From NCBI GenBank assembly GCA_903861125.1, contig CAIOTF010000015.1, positions 62,001 through 126,000 on the forward strand: DNA of 64,000 nucleotides, read 5' to 3'. A program made the translations under genes and the position numbers. Source of the stretch: an uncultured Ignavibacteriota bacterium (GTDB lineage Bacteria > Bacteroidota > Ignavibacteria > UBA10030 > UBA8401). Under the pieces are notes generated by a model. That model saw only the letters and a program-made list of their open reading frames with translations, searched no databases and was not told where the DNA came from. Shown in pieces: positions 31,202 to 40,851 of the stretch. Within the stretch, counting starts at the first letter, position 1. Every line of letters starts with the position of its first letter.

Positions 31202-31220
31202 TAATAATAAATTGTTTGTG

Positions 31221-31805
31221 TTAGCCCTGCAGCCCTCTGCTCCCGGGTTTCGATATCGGAACCGCCGCAAGTGATTCCGGTATTTCCTCTGGTTTGTACG
31301 TTTGCACGTCCATTTCCATTACGGAATAAAACTTCGCATCGAACTGCGCCTTGCCGTTACTTCGGTCAACAATGCAGCCGATACCGACAAGTTTTGCTCC
31401 GCTCTCAGTTACCAGCGCACAAACCTCTTCAACCGATCCGCCGGTAGTCACAACATCTTCCACGACAAGAACGCGTTCCCCTTTTTTAACGCCGAACCCT
31501 CTACGCAATTTCATTACGCCGTTTTCACGTTCCGCAAAGATCGTCCGCACACCTAACACACGGCCGATTTCCGTTCCGACAACGATGCCTCCTACTGCCG
31601 GAGAAAGGACCACTTCCACCTCGCTGTATTCGTAATGCTGCGCTATGTCACCCGCAAGAAGATGCAGATATTTTGGATATTGAAGCACTTTCGCACATTG
31701 AAAATAATGCGGACTGTGAAGCCCTGATGTAAGGACAAAATGCCCTTCCAATAATGCATCGGTTTCTTTAAATATCTGCAGAATCTGGTCTTTTGGTATT
31801 TTCAT
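31221..31805 (-). CDS. pyrE: Orotate phosphoribosyltransferase
   Basis: HFVLTSGLHSPHYFQCAKVL, PRPP loop VLVVEDVVTTGGSVEEV; start MKIPKDQI at 31805. Confidence 0.95.
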   Translation of the reverse strand: MKIPKDQILQIFKETDALLEGHFVLTSGLHSPHYFQCAKVLQYPKYLHLLAGDIAQHYEYSEVEVVLSPAVGGIVVGTEIGRVLGVRTIFAERENGVMKLRRGFGVKKGERVLVVEDVVTTGGSVEEVCALVTESGAKLVGIGCIVDRSNGKAQFDAKFYSVMEMDVQTYKPEEIPESLAAVPISKPGSRGLQG

Positions 31806-31903
31806 ATCGGCTTTATGTGTGATGTGAAACATATGATACGGCTACAGTCGTTTTCATTCGGACTAATGGAAAAATTATCGTTCCCATATATCTAAGAAAT
31901 TGG

Positions 31904-32230
31904 TTACCACTCGTCTTCTATTTCTTCCAATTCTTCCCGTATTTCCTTCGCAGTTTTTTCATCGTTCTGAATCACCGCAAGATCCATTCCTTTACGGTAA
32001 ATCTGCTTAGCTTCCTGCGTTTTATTCAATTTGCCGAGCATTTGACCGAGCTGCTGATAAGCCGGCAAATAATTTTCGTCGCGCTTCAGCAGTTCTTCAA
32101 GTATTTCAATTGCCGTTAATGGCTCATTAATACCGTTATACTCCAAGGCCAATGCATACTGGGAAAATGAATCGGTCGGGTCTTTTGCAATGAGCTCTTT
32201 TAATTTTTCAATGCGTTGTTCGTTCGCCAT
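31904..32230 (-). CDS. Tetratricopeptide repeat protein
   Basis: 108 aa with TPR pattern YALALEYNGINEPLTAIEILEELLKRDENYLPAYQQLGQMLGKLNKTQEAKQIYRKGM. Confidence 0.85.
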   Translation of the reverse strand: MANEQRIEKLKELIAKDPTDSFSQYALALEYNGINEPLTAIEILEELLKRDENYLPAYQQLGQMLGKLNKTQEAKQIYRKGMDLAVIQNDEKTAKEIREELEEIEDEW

Positions 32231-32651
32231 ACATACACCTATACTTGTGATTGTGTGAGTGAAGTGGACCGGGTCTCATGAAATACATCTTTTTTTGAAT
32301 GAGACCACTCGCTGTGCAGCAATTGCATCAGCGTCACGTTGTTCCATCGGATTTCACTATCGGATTGATGATGTGCTTTTCATCAATAAATGCTTTACCA
32401 TTCAATCCTGTAATGAAAATGACGGTTCAAATTAATTGTATGAATATAATTAAGTTTTGGTGAGGAAGCCAGAAATAGGATGACAAAAAAACACGAAAAG
32501 CTCAATATACCTACAGTTTTGCTTCACTATTTTAGATAGCAACATTTCGCCACCGAATATCCTGATCGCCTTCATGACATGTATTTCGTTGTACTTCCGA
32601 GAGTTATTGGAATTCCGCTGATATTTTGCATCTCGTAAAGATACGCAGCGT

Positions 32652-33503
32652 TCATTCCGGGAATGAACATCGGTATAGTGTGGTCGGAGTTAGAATAATA
32701 AGTGTTGAATCCTGCACCACGGCATCGGAAAACGTTTCCGTTACCTGTGCACCCATGATTGATCCGGGAAGGATTGTTATTCGTTTTCCTGTGTTGATGG
32801 AAATGATCTCAATACGCGATGATGAAGTGACAATCATTGAAGTGCCTGAAATACTGATAGTTTTCCATGCTTCTTGCGGTGATAGTGCAATGATACGAAG
32901 ATAATTACCAAAACTGTCATAAATCTTTACTGAATGCCGGTCGAGTACACACACTTCATTAGCGGACGAAATATCAATATCCTTCGGATCAATCAATTTC
33001 CCACCTGTCTCGTTGAACGTACCGATCTCTCGATGGTATATTCCGCGTTGATCTATGACAATCACCCGCTTCCCGTCTTTTTCAAGAATAAAAAGTTCGC
33101 CTTGGATTGAAGTTGCAGCAGAAATCGGCTGGAACCGTCCGGAGAGCTTCGCCAAAACCTGCTCATCATACGATTGGGCATAGTTCAATTGTTTATCGTA
33201 ACGCTGTACGCGACGGTTATTGGCATCAACAACAAAAATATTAAGAAGGAATGACGATGCAACGTCTGTTGGAAGATCGAACTCTTCATTCCCCCATCCT
33301 TTCCCGCCGATGGTTTTTGCAACGGTGTTATCCTTTGATATTTCGTTCAGAGTGTTTGTCGACTGGTCAATCACAAATAATCTTCCATCGGCAGCAGCGG
33401 AGATGCTGAATGCTCCGCGAAATAGTTGCGCGGATGATTCGACGATAACCGTTTGTATCGAATCCGATTGGAACAGAAAGAATGTGAGCAGTGTGATGAT
33501 CAT
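32652..33503 (-). CDS. NHL-repeat/six-bladed beta-propeller-like secreted protein
   Basis: Signal peptide and propeller-like repeats (GWGNEEFDLPTDVASSFLLNIFVVDANNRRVQRYDKQ). Confidence 0.72.
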   Translation of the reverse strand: MIITLLTFFLFQSDSIQTVIVESSAQLFRGAFSISAAADGRLFVIDQSTNTLNEISKDNTVAKTIGGKGWGNEEFDLPTDVASSFLLNIFVVDANNRRVQRYDKQLNYAQSYDEQVLAKLSGRFQPISAATSIQGELFILEKDGKRVIVIDQRGIYHREIGTFNETGGKLIDPKDIDISSANEVCVLDRHSVKIYDSFGNYLRIIALSPQEAWKTISISGTSMIVTSSSRIEIISINTGKRITILPGSIMGAQVTETFSDAVVQDSTLIILTPTTLYRCSFPE

Positions 33504-33548
33504 ATGCCAATATACGAAATTGTCGGTTCAGATTGATTCTTTAAAACA

Positions 33549-33578
33549 CAAAAGCCCTCGAATATCCGAGGGCTTTTG
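33549..33578 (-). terminator. Intrinsic terminator of the T9SS cassette
   Basis: CAAAAGCCCTCG AATATC CGAGGGCTTTTG, perfect 12-bp stem, 43 nt past the T9SS cargo stop; U-rich 3' side on the minus strand. Confidence 0.85.
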
Positions 33579-33620
33579 CGAAATGAAGAGAAGAGGTCTC
33601 TTCCGTTATTCACGAAAGGA

Positions 33621-35897
33621 CTATTTCATCAACATCATTTTCTTTACCTGCTCAAATGAACCTGCGTTCATCTGGTAGAAATAGATACCGCTAGCAACTG
33701 TCTTGCCGAAGCTGTCTTTGCCATTCCATGTAGCACGATGTGTGCCGGCTTCATGAACGTCATTGATGATGGTAGCAACTTTCTGACCGAGAATATTGAA
33801 GATGGAGATTTCAACATTGCTGCGGACCGGAACGTTGTATTCGATCACTGTTGACGGGTTGAATGGGTTCGGATAGTTCTGACCAAGTGCGAATTGTCCG
33901 GGAACTACTTCGCTGACAGGTTTTACACCGGTAACAAAATCCATGAACACGTTCGCCAAGGATTTTGTATCAACGATCCATCGGTATTTCGGGTCGGTGA
34001 CCGATGTATAAGCTGCATTGTGCAACGATGTATCACCGCGGAATTCCAAAGCACCTGCATCAAGTGCCATGAAAACAGCATTAAATGTTGTACCACTGTT
34101 CCGTACGCCATACACACCTGTTCCAGCTGCATCTTTCAAAATTGCTTTTGCAGATGATGTGGGTGTCATGAAGTCAGGATAAGCGGAGAACGCCAGTTCA
34201 AATGTCGGATAATGCCATAATGTTGTGGTGCTATCCGTGTTGTATTTGATGATGTAGTTCGTCACTGTATCAGCCTGCGGAACAACTTTCACCGGGCGAT
34301 TCGTCGAACCTTGATCTTGCGGTCCAAGTGTGGCAACACCAAGATATTTTTGTTCGAATGATCCTACCGGGAAGGTCGTGTCTGCGCATGCAGCCTGTAC
34401 ATAGCATCCATAATCCTGGCTCGAGAAGAAGAGACTCTTCTTTGCAGTTGTCGTGCCAGTACCCATCCACGTGTTCAACGCGGGGTAAACATTGCGCGAC
34501 GGGAATGAACCATCGATCAGAACTACTTTATCATACAATGCAAGCAATGTTGCAATTTCGCCAACTCCGTCTGTCGGACCTGACCAGCGATCGTATTTGG
34601 TCGAGCTGCCTGTATAGATAAGCGATGCATTGCTCATTGAATACTGCGTGTTGTTATAGATCAAAAGACGATCTTGTGTCTTTTTGAAGATCTTATACGT
34701 ACGAGCACCATACGATGTGCGGTTGTTGTTAATATCGGTAGCATTGATGTTCCAGTAAACTGTATCTCCAACACTTGCCGCAGGTACGTTTGCAGAATAT
34801 GTGGATCCTGAAGCTGTCATTAAAACGCTATCATAGGCAGCAACAGCACCTTTTTTGAATAAGAGATATGCATTTTTAATACCGAATGTACCGCCACTTG
34901 GGTTGTCATCGGTAATTGTAGCGGAGATCGCACGTGGTAATGTGCTCAATGTTGTGCTGTAGGTTGTGGGAACAACGATTTTCGGCGGACGGTCTGATGT
35001 ATAATCAACAACTACATAGAAACCCCAGTCGTAATCGCCGCGCAGCCACCAGCCGCCGTCTGTCGGTGCTGTTGTTACAAGGCGTCCACTTTCATAATAC
35101 TTAAATGAATGATATGGAGCCGGATTGCTGTTCGGTGCGGCAAGAATCAGCATAGCTGAGTCAGTGCCTGCGCCGTAATCGGCCTTTTTCGTGTCATTGG
35201 AGAACGTAAAACCAAACGGTTCGCCAAGTTTAACTGACATTGAATCGCCCCAGTCTTCCAACTTAATTCCCTGCCAAATGCCGGCCAGCAAATTAACCTG
35301 TAATCCACCGCCGAAAATCCAAGTTGGCACTTCAGTTCCGAGTGGATCAAAATTCCATGTAGAAGAATCTGCTGCGCCGTTGCCATAGAACCATGTGTTT
35401 CCTGTAGCCGGTTTATACGGAGATTTCAAACCATCACCGTCAGTCGGATCTGAATAGTATCCCAGATATTTTGTCTGAACTGTTGTCGGACGGCTTGTGA
35501 GTTTCGTATTTGCAATCCAAGCGCGAATGGTTGCTTTGCTTATGTAACCAGTCGTGGTATAGTTATGCCACCAAAACTCTTTTACCCTTCCGCCTGCTGC
35601 AGGAACGTACCATTGAAATGCAACATCCTGATGCGAATAGGAGAACGATGTTGTTAAACTTGCATCGTTTAAAAAATATTTCAATGTATCAATCTGTCCT
35701 GCCGGTGTTGCACTCTTCGTCAGTGATGCCTTTGCATGTTCAAGGCTCTGGATTACGTCTTGTGCGCGTTCACCTTTTTTCAACGGTATTGCTTCCTGTT
35801 TTCCATCCTGACCGTAGCGGATCAAAAAGCGATCACCCGCGGTAGCTGTCAAACAAAAAAGTCCGAGTAAAAAAAATGTAAGAAGTTTTTTTACCAT
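33621..35897 (-). CDS. Secreted protein with C-terminal T9SS type A sorting domain
   Basis: Signal peptide; C-terminus FALGQNYPNPFNPSTVIEYNVP...VEISIFNILGQKVATI...ATWNGKDSFGKTVASGIYFYQM. Confidence 0.94.
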   Translation of the reverse strand: MVKKLLTFFLLGLFCLTATAGDRFLIRYGQDGKQEAIPLKKGERAQDVIQSLEHAKASLTKSATPAGQIDTLKYFLNDASLTTSFSYSHQDVAFQWYVPAAGGRVKEFWWHNYTTTGYISKATIRAWIANTKLTSRPTTVQTKYLGYYSDPTDGDGLKSPYKPATGNTWFYGNGAADSSTWNFDPLGTEVPTWIFGGGLQVNLLAGIWQGIKLEDWGDSMSVKLGEPFGFTFSNDTKKADYGAGTDSAMLILAAPNSNPAPYHSFKYYESGRLVTTAPTDGGWWLRGDYDWGFYVVVDYTSDRPPKIVVPTTYSTTLSTLPRAISATITDDNPSGGTFGIKNAYLLFKKGAVAAYDSVLMTASGSTYSANVPAASVGDTVYWNINATDINNNRTSYGARTYKIFKKTQDRLLIYNNTQYSMSNASLIYTGSSTKYDRWSGPTDGVGEIATLLALYDKVVLIDGSFPSRNVYPALNTWMGTGTTTAKKSLFFSSQDYGCYVQAACADTTFPVGSFEQKYLGVATLGPQDQGSTNRPVKVVPQADTVTNYIIKYNTDSTTTLWHYPTFELAFSAYPDFMTPTSSAKAILKDAAGTGVYGVRNSGTTFNAVFMALDAGALEFRGDTSLHNAAYTSVTDPKYRWIVDTKSLANVFMDFVTGVKPVSEVVPGQFALGQNYPNPFNPSTVIEYNVPVRSNVEISIFNILGQKVATIINDVHEAGTHRATWNGKDSFGKTVASGIYFYQMNAGSFEQVKKMMLMK

Positions 35898-35988
35898 ACG
35901 GTTACTCCTGTATTAGTTTGTGAATATGTGAATTGTGATGTTCCTTTGTTATTTAAGGTATTTCGTTGAAAAATGCAATGGAAATTTG

Positions 35989-37023
35989 CTAGAACCCTAA
36001 TTTGATCGAGAACACGTGATTTGCATCAAAAAACTGCACTGCACGATATGCATAATCAAACGTGAAATCGAGCCCATCAAAATTCTGGTTGATACCTGCA
36101 CCGAATGTTGCTCCAAAGATGTACGAATCAACATACGATTGTTGGGAGACATTATAACCTCCGCGAACGAAGAACGTATTATCCCAGACAAATTCTCCGC
36201 CGAATTTATACTCATCGTCGGAGAGATTCTGATTTTGGAAAATCGAGGCCAGGTTCAACTGACTTTGTTCGCTGATATCGACTTTGTATGCAAAACCAAG
36301 TTCGATCACAGACGGCAATTCAGATTTTGAAGCAGTCAATGCATAATATGAACTGGCACGTATCACGTCATCAACCTGACCGCGCCGGATCAAGCCCGGA
36401 CCTTCATACTGCATTTGAGGACCGACATTCTTGATTGCAACGCCAAGATCAAGTCCGCCCACATTCGCAAAGTTCTTGTATTGCACGCCAAAGTCAAAAC
36501 CGATACCGCTGGAACTCGCGCGGTCAATTTGTTCGGAAATGATATTAACGGTCAATCCGACAGAGATGCGGTCTGTCATTGCGTTTGCATACGTGGCACC
36601 GATCGTTGTGAATTGCGGCGAGAATGTCTCGCCGGTGCCGTCCGGATTATTCTCCGTGGTGATCGGTATGGATCCGATCGACAGCGATTTAATTGTAAGA
36701 GCAAGCGTGCCGAATCCGCCAAAACGACTGCTGACACCGATGTAGTCTACACCGATATCGGCAATGTAGTTCATATGAGAGAAAATGGCCTCACTTTGCT
36801 TTTTTCCCCAGGCAACACCGGCGGGATTATAATGTACCGCTTCGATGCCATAAGAATTTGCAACGGTAGAACCGCCCATCGCAAGGTCACGTCCGCCCAC
36901 CGGGATCAACAGCATTGGTGCAGCAGCGGTACCGGCTTTGTCACCTCTGCCGGCAAAACCGTTCTCTGCAACAACCAATGCCAGCATCAAGATCACCAGC
37001 GAGAATTTTTTAAGAGTATTCAT
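35989..37023 (-). CDS. PorV/PorQ-like outer-membrane protein
   Basis: PMLLIPVGGRDLAMGGSTVANSYGIEAVHYNPAG signature; start at ATG 37023 with GGAGAG upstream. Confidence 0.9.
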   Translation of the reverse strand: MNTLKKFSLVILMLALVVAENGFAGRGDKAGTAAAPMLLIPVGGRDLAMGGSTVANSYGIEAVHYNPAGVAWGKKQSEAIFSHMNYIADIGVDYIGVSSRFGGFGTLALTIKSLSIGSIPITTENNPDGTGETFSPQFTTIGATYANAMTDRISVGLTVNIISEQIDRASSSGIGFDFGVQYKNFANVGGLDLGVAIKNVGPQMQYEGPGLIRRGQVDDVIRASSYYALTASKSELPSVIELGFAYKVDISEQSQLNLASIFQNQNLSDDEYKFGGEFVWDNTFFVRGGYNVSQQSYVDSYIFGATFGAGINQNFDGLDFTFDYAYRAVQFFDANHVFSIKLGF

Positions 37024-37079
37024 TATTGAACTCTCCTTCGAATTTAAATTTGTTTTCGTCATAATTGTCTCGCTGTGAA

Positions 37080-40000
37080 TTAGTAGTTATCCAAAAATTG
37101 TTGTTCCATAATAATGGCCGCTTTCAGTACCTTCACGCCAAGCGTTCCCATATCGATATGGAGCAAATAAATTCCGCTCGCAACCGGCAATCCTTTATGA
37201 TTCGTCAGATTCCATGTGATGAATTGCGATGGATCATCTTTGATAATCGTGTTCACGAGACTTCCGGCAAGATTAAAAATCCGGATCTTCGCCTGTTTTG
37301 GCAAATGATTGATCGTAACAAAACGGGATGCACGGTTCAATTCCGAGGTATTGACAGCATAATACGGATTCGGGAATACATTCACGTTTGAAACATTTGC
37401 TTTAGCAGCTGTTGTATTTTCGAGATCGATCGATTTTACAGTAAACCTGCGGATATCTCCGATCTTGATCGATTTGTTCATCAGGATTCGAATATTAGTT
37501 CCCGATGCAGGAGCTTTGCCGTCAGATGGCACATTGACGAACGATATATTTTTCAATACCCAGTTTGCTCCGTTGATCAAGCGGCCTTTAATAACATTGG
37601 ACGTATTCGGAACTTTCTTACCTGCTGAATTCGTTATCAGCGTCGGATAATATGAAATAACGTTGTTCGAACCATCTTTCACATCGCAAACGCCCTGTAT
37701 AAGATCAAAAAGAGGTTTGCCATTTAGTGTTCCGTTCAAAGGATCGATATCCCACACTGAATCCGTAACCGTTGTTGAGTTCAAAACAACCGGCCACAGG
37801 CGTGTCGTATCATCCTGATAAATTCCGAACGGAACGCTTATATACTTAGCATCCGGGGGAACCGGGATCAGTTTTCCGCGGGGAACCGTTATTGCATAGT
37901 TTGAATCGCCGGGAAGGAATCTGATTTCAAATGTTGATTCGCTTGCCTTTCCCGTCCAGGCAGACATCGGACCAACCATGCTGTATGTTCCGTTCGGGTT
38001 CGTAACGCCAACAACATTTCCTGTTGTAGGAGCTACCTGTTGAACAGATTTTGCACCGATCGGAGCAGGGCTTACATAGAACGATAGTCCTTCGTTCGGT
38101 ACACGGTTTTCAGCATATGTCGTCAATACAGGAAGTGTTCCTGACGGTGCTGTTGCAATCGTTGCTCGTGGGAAAATGCCGTCGGTAATTTGTCCGCGGA
38201 TTTCTCCATTTACTCTCAAAGCAGTGCTGACACTGACATACAAATTTCCCGAAGTGAAATCATCAACCAGAGAATCAGGAAGCGTCCAAGTTCCGGCAAC
38301 GACTTCATTATTCGTAACGGTGAGTGCATGCACAATAGGACCGTTTGTTGTTGCCGATGTACCAATGCGCACAGCTGCCCCGGTGATTGGACCCGACAGT
38401 GATACGGTGGTCAATTTAGCCCAGGTTACCTGATTCTTTGCATCATTAATAGTGAAACTGCCTGAACCGTTTGCTTTTTTAATTACGGTCGCCGTGTCGG
38501 CTGGCAGAAGTGTTGCATTAACTGTTGCATAGTCTGTGCTTCCTTCGATCGGTTTCACAACTGTATATGTACGTGTCGTACCCGAACCGCCGTACCAAAT
38601 ATCATATGTTGAGCCAACCTGCAATGTCGGATTGAACACGGTGATACCGACAGCAGCATCGTTTAGACCAACAATCATTTGGGAAGGAACTACCAGCGTA
38701 TCGTTGATATTGTAAGGCAAAACAACGCCGGAATTAGGTGAATGCGGATAAACGGTTTTAACATTTGCAGCACTTTCCAAAGATTTGGATGTGCTGAGCG
38801 GATCTTTTGTATAATTATATGCCGTAACAGCAAAATAATACGGTTGGCCGTTCACCAGCGGTTTGTTGCGAACTTCATCCCGCGTTAAATACATATAGCG
38901 CGTGATACCGCTGTTCTTGCCAAGTTGTACCGGCGAGACCTGAATCTGACCTGACGCTTCATTAAATTCTTCCTGAGAAACTGTGGCCGGATCCGTAATA
39001 AGATCGTAGGTGACGAGTTTTTTTGCACTCGAAACCGGAGCGGTGGCAGAAGGGAACTGATAAACATTATACCCTTCAAATACGAATCCTTGAGAATTAG
39101 ACTCTTCGGTTGTTTTCACAGCTGCCGCATCATTATCCCACTCTAACACTATTCCATTCGACAATTCAACGACCGTTACTTTTGGTGCCGGCGGAGGTTT
39201 TGGCAAATTGAACAGATTATTATATGCAGCTTGCGCAGTCTTATCGTAAAATTTTAGTACTGAAACACTGGAAAGATAGTCGGAACCGATACCAGCCAAT
39301 ACCGCAGAAACAAGTTCCTGCGTATCGCCAACTGCCATGTTAAATGGTCCCGAATTCAAAAGTATGCGTCGGTCACCCGGAGCATCAATCGTTCCGTCAA
39401 TCCAACCCGTTTTTGCCACCGGATCTCCATTGAGCCAGAACGATGAAGGAAGTCCGGTCTTAGGATCAGCAAGTGGTGTCGGATCCGGCGGACCCTGAGG
39501 TGTCGGAGGTAATCCTCTGAACATTTGATACCATTGGAACGATCCATTGTATGTAAACGGAGGATCACTATACCGACCGCCAGCCGCAAAATAGATAAAC
39601 GAAGTCATCGGCATGTTTTTATATCCCTGACGATACTTAAGATCAAATACAGCACTGTCTGTAGCAGAAGGCAAAATCGGTCCCTGCAAAAAATCATATC
39701 CGGAGGCAGGTGGAGCTATACTGAATTTCCGATACTCTGCATCAAGCGTTTTTGAGTTATAGACAAAACCCAAACTTAATGTAACATCGCATCCTGCAAA
39801 ATCATCGCCGGAATCGCCAAGATCCGGATCTGACCATTGGCACAGATACATATTATTGATCATTGAATTTGCCGGTGTTGCGCTCGTTCCTTTATAGATA
39901 ATCCTGAATTTCTTAAAGATCATATTTCCAAGAGCATCGGTTCTATTGTAGCCCCAAAACGTATTTTGAACTTCAATACCTAATGCTTTTGTTTTCCAGG

Positions 40001-40841
40001 GAGATTCAAGTGTTCCGATATCATTATTCACCGCCCAAATAACCTGGTCGGCGTCGGCAATACCCGGCGTTTCACCGTCTAACACGCCGTTACCATTTGC
40101 ATCTTCACCATCGTCCAAAACACCGTTTCTGCGGCGTTCATCGTTGACAGGATATTTATCATCTTCACCCCAATCGATCGTTTTGTTGCCTGCGCCGACT
40201 CTTACGTTATTGGCATCCAAATAACCGATATCATAAAAAGGAGCTCCTTTTTGTGTCGGCCATTCTCTCCAATCTTTTTTATACTGTTCGCGCACCAAAG
40301 CAATCTGTCCGTCGCTTACCGATGAAAGCGCAACAGTATTGATCTCGGCTGCATCCTGGCGAAGATCGGCAGTGACATAATCTTTACGAATACGCCATAT
40401 GCGGACATCAACATTATCGGGACTTTCAATCACGCCGGTTCTTGATCCCAGAATCGCGCCAGTTTGAAAACCTTTGTTATATGAGAATCCGGTAACGCGC
40501 TGACCACTTTGTATACCATCTGTGGATACACCGCCCATCATTAGACCTGAGCAATAAATAACAAACGATGTGCCGCGCGGATATGAGAGACCCGAATTTC
40601 CGGTTGCAGGATTCCGTTCGTGCTGTCCGTCAGCATTATACCATGAGGACATTTTATTGATATTCATCATCGTTGCATTGGGCGTACCCGTTGATTTCGA
40701 AAAGCTATTATTTTTTGTGACTCCCGGTGGCTCCTTTGCTACAAGAGTCATTGCAGCAAGCAGCACCAGTCCAACCAACAATTGAATGTAGGGGATTTGC
40801 TTTTTCATCATTGTGGCTCCGTTCATGATATTATTATTCAT
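37080..40841 (-). CDS. Giant secreted protein (about 1250 aa) with CHRD-like domain and C-terminal T9SS sorting-like domain
   Basis: Signal peptide MKKQIPYIQLLVGLVLLAAMTLVA; DDGEDANGNGVLDGE Ca-binding-like loop; CHRD-like stretch ending RVNGEIRGQITDG; C-terminal NVFPNPYYAVN...KIRIFNLAGSLV...TNHKGLPVASGIYLLHI. Start may be 40808/40811. Confidence 0.9.
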   Translation of the reverse strand: MNNNIMNGATMMKKQIPYIQLLVGLVLLAAMTLVAKEPPGVTKNNSFSKSTGTPNATMMNINKMSSWYNADGQHERNPATGNSGLSYPRGTSFVIYCSGLMMGGVSTDGIQSGQRVTGFSYNKGFQTGAILGSRTGVIESPDNVDVRIWRIRKDYVTADLRQDAAEINTVALSSVSDGQIALVREQYKKDWREWPTQKGAPFYDIGYLDANNVRVGAGNKTIDWGEDDKYPVNDERRRNGVLDDGEDANGNGVLDGETPGIADADQVIWAVNNDIGTLESPWKTKALGIEVQNTFWGYNRTDALGNMIFKKFRIIYKGTSATPANSMINNMYLCQWSDPDLGDSGDDFAGCDVTLSLGFVYNSKTLDAEYRKFSIAPPASGYDFLQGPILPSATDSAVFDLKYRQGYKNMPMTSFIYFAAGGRYSDPPFTYNGSFQWYQMFRGLPPTPQGPPDPTPLADPKTGLPSSFWLNGDPVAKTGWIDGTIDAPGDRRILLNSGPFNMAVGDTQELVSAVLAGIGSDYLSSVSVLKFYDKTAQAAYNNLFNLPKPPPAPKVTVVELSNGIVLEWDNDAAAVKTTEESNSQGFVFEGYNVYQFPSATAPVSSAKKLVTYDLITDPATVSQEEFNEASGQIQVSPVQLGKNSGITRYMYLTRDEVRNKPLVNGQPYYFAVTAYNYTKDPLSTSKSLESAANVKTVYPHSPNSGVVLPYNINDTLVVPSQMIVGLNDAAVGITVFNPTLQVGSTYDIWYGGSGTTRTYTVVKPIEGSTDYATVNATLLPADTATVIKKANGSGSFTINDAKNQVTWAKLTTVSLSGPITGAAVRIGTSATTNGPIVHALTVTNNEVVAGTWTLPDSLVDDFTSGNLYVSVSTALRVNGEIRGQITDGIFPRATIATAPSGTLPVLTTYAENRVPNEGLSFYVSPAPIGAKSVQQVAPTTGNVVGVTNPNGTYSMVGPMSAWTGKASESTFEIRFLPGDSNYAITVPRGKLIPVPPDAKYISVPFGIYQDDTTRLWPVVLNSTTVTDSVWDIDPLNGTLNGKPLFDLIQGVCDVKDGSNNVISYYPTLITNSAGKKVPNTSNVIKGRLINGANWVLKNISFVNVPSDGKAPASGTNIRILMNKSIKIGDIRRFTVKSIDLENTTAAKANVSNVNVFPNPYYAVNTSELNRASRFVTINHLPKQAKIRIFNLAGSLVNTIIKDDPSQFITWNLTNHKGLPVASGIYLLHIDMGTLGVKVLKAAIIMEQQFLDNY

Positions 40842-40851
40842 TAAATTCAGA

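Noticed and set aside
36415-37029. 204-aa plus-strand ORF
   Set aside because: Antisense to the PorV-like gene; no domain.
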